Source of the DNA: Stratiolaelaps scimitus
Taxonomy: Eukaryota > Arthropoda > Arachnida > Mesostigmata > Laelapidae
Assembly (NCBI GenBank): GCA_019614645.1
Contig: JABWDB010000008.1
Coordinates: 372,001 to 436,000, forward strand
Length of the DNA: 64,000 nucleotides
Direction of reading: 5' to 3'
Positions 63,968-64,000 of this stretch are shown piece by piece; position 1 is the first letter of the stretch; each line of letters starts with the position of its first letter. Both the position numbers and the translations under genes were made by a program. Under the pieces are notes generated by a model that was not told the origin of the DNA, searched no databases, and worked only from the letters and a program-made list of their open reading frames with translations.

Positions 63968-64000
63968 GATTGCAAGGCTAATCTAGTAGAAAAAAGGGCA

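Overview
The window looks like eukaryotic nuclear DNA from an arthropod. The evidence is one clear spliced gene with GT-AG introns, a mariner-class DNA transposon, many TA, GA, CA and trinucleotide microsatellites, low gene density, and no bacterial-style operons. A mite or other chelicerate would fit the style of the sequence, but nothing here proves the lineage.

The one gene I can name with confidence is asf1, encoding the histone H3-H4 chaperone. It lies on the minus strand at 32941-34686 with four coding exons. All splice phases agree and the joined protein is 218 residues. The other secure feature is a mariner element at 40958-42253. Its transposase reads on the minus strand, has the DD34D catalytic spacing, and carries one in-frame TGA where mariner proteins normally have tryptophan.

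The rest is sparser. At 23855-24634 (minus) there is a convincing first coding exon of an unassigned, acidic, low-complexity, probably regulatory protein, with a strong Kozak start and a strong donor. At 28557-28827 (minus) there is a probable last exon with an acceptor and an AATAAA just after the stop. Weaker exon candidates lie at 31887-32591 (plus, convergent with asf1), 39051-39164 (minus), 47394-47966 and 48008-48202 (minus), 56149-56331 (plus), 61149-61222 (plus, with a rival minus reading) and 63725-63967 (plus). None of these could be assigned to a family.

The left third (1-23600) and most of 42254-64000 appear intergenic or intronic. Open frames there mostly coincide with trinucleotide repeats or GC-rich blocks, often on both strands, so I left them out. 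Three tRNA-like B-box segments (near 8346, 50800 and 54745) may be remnants of tRNA-derived SINEs. I found no rRNA gene, intact tRNA gene, CRISPR array or viral gene.
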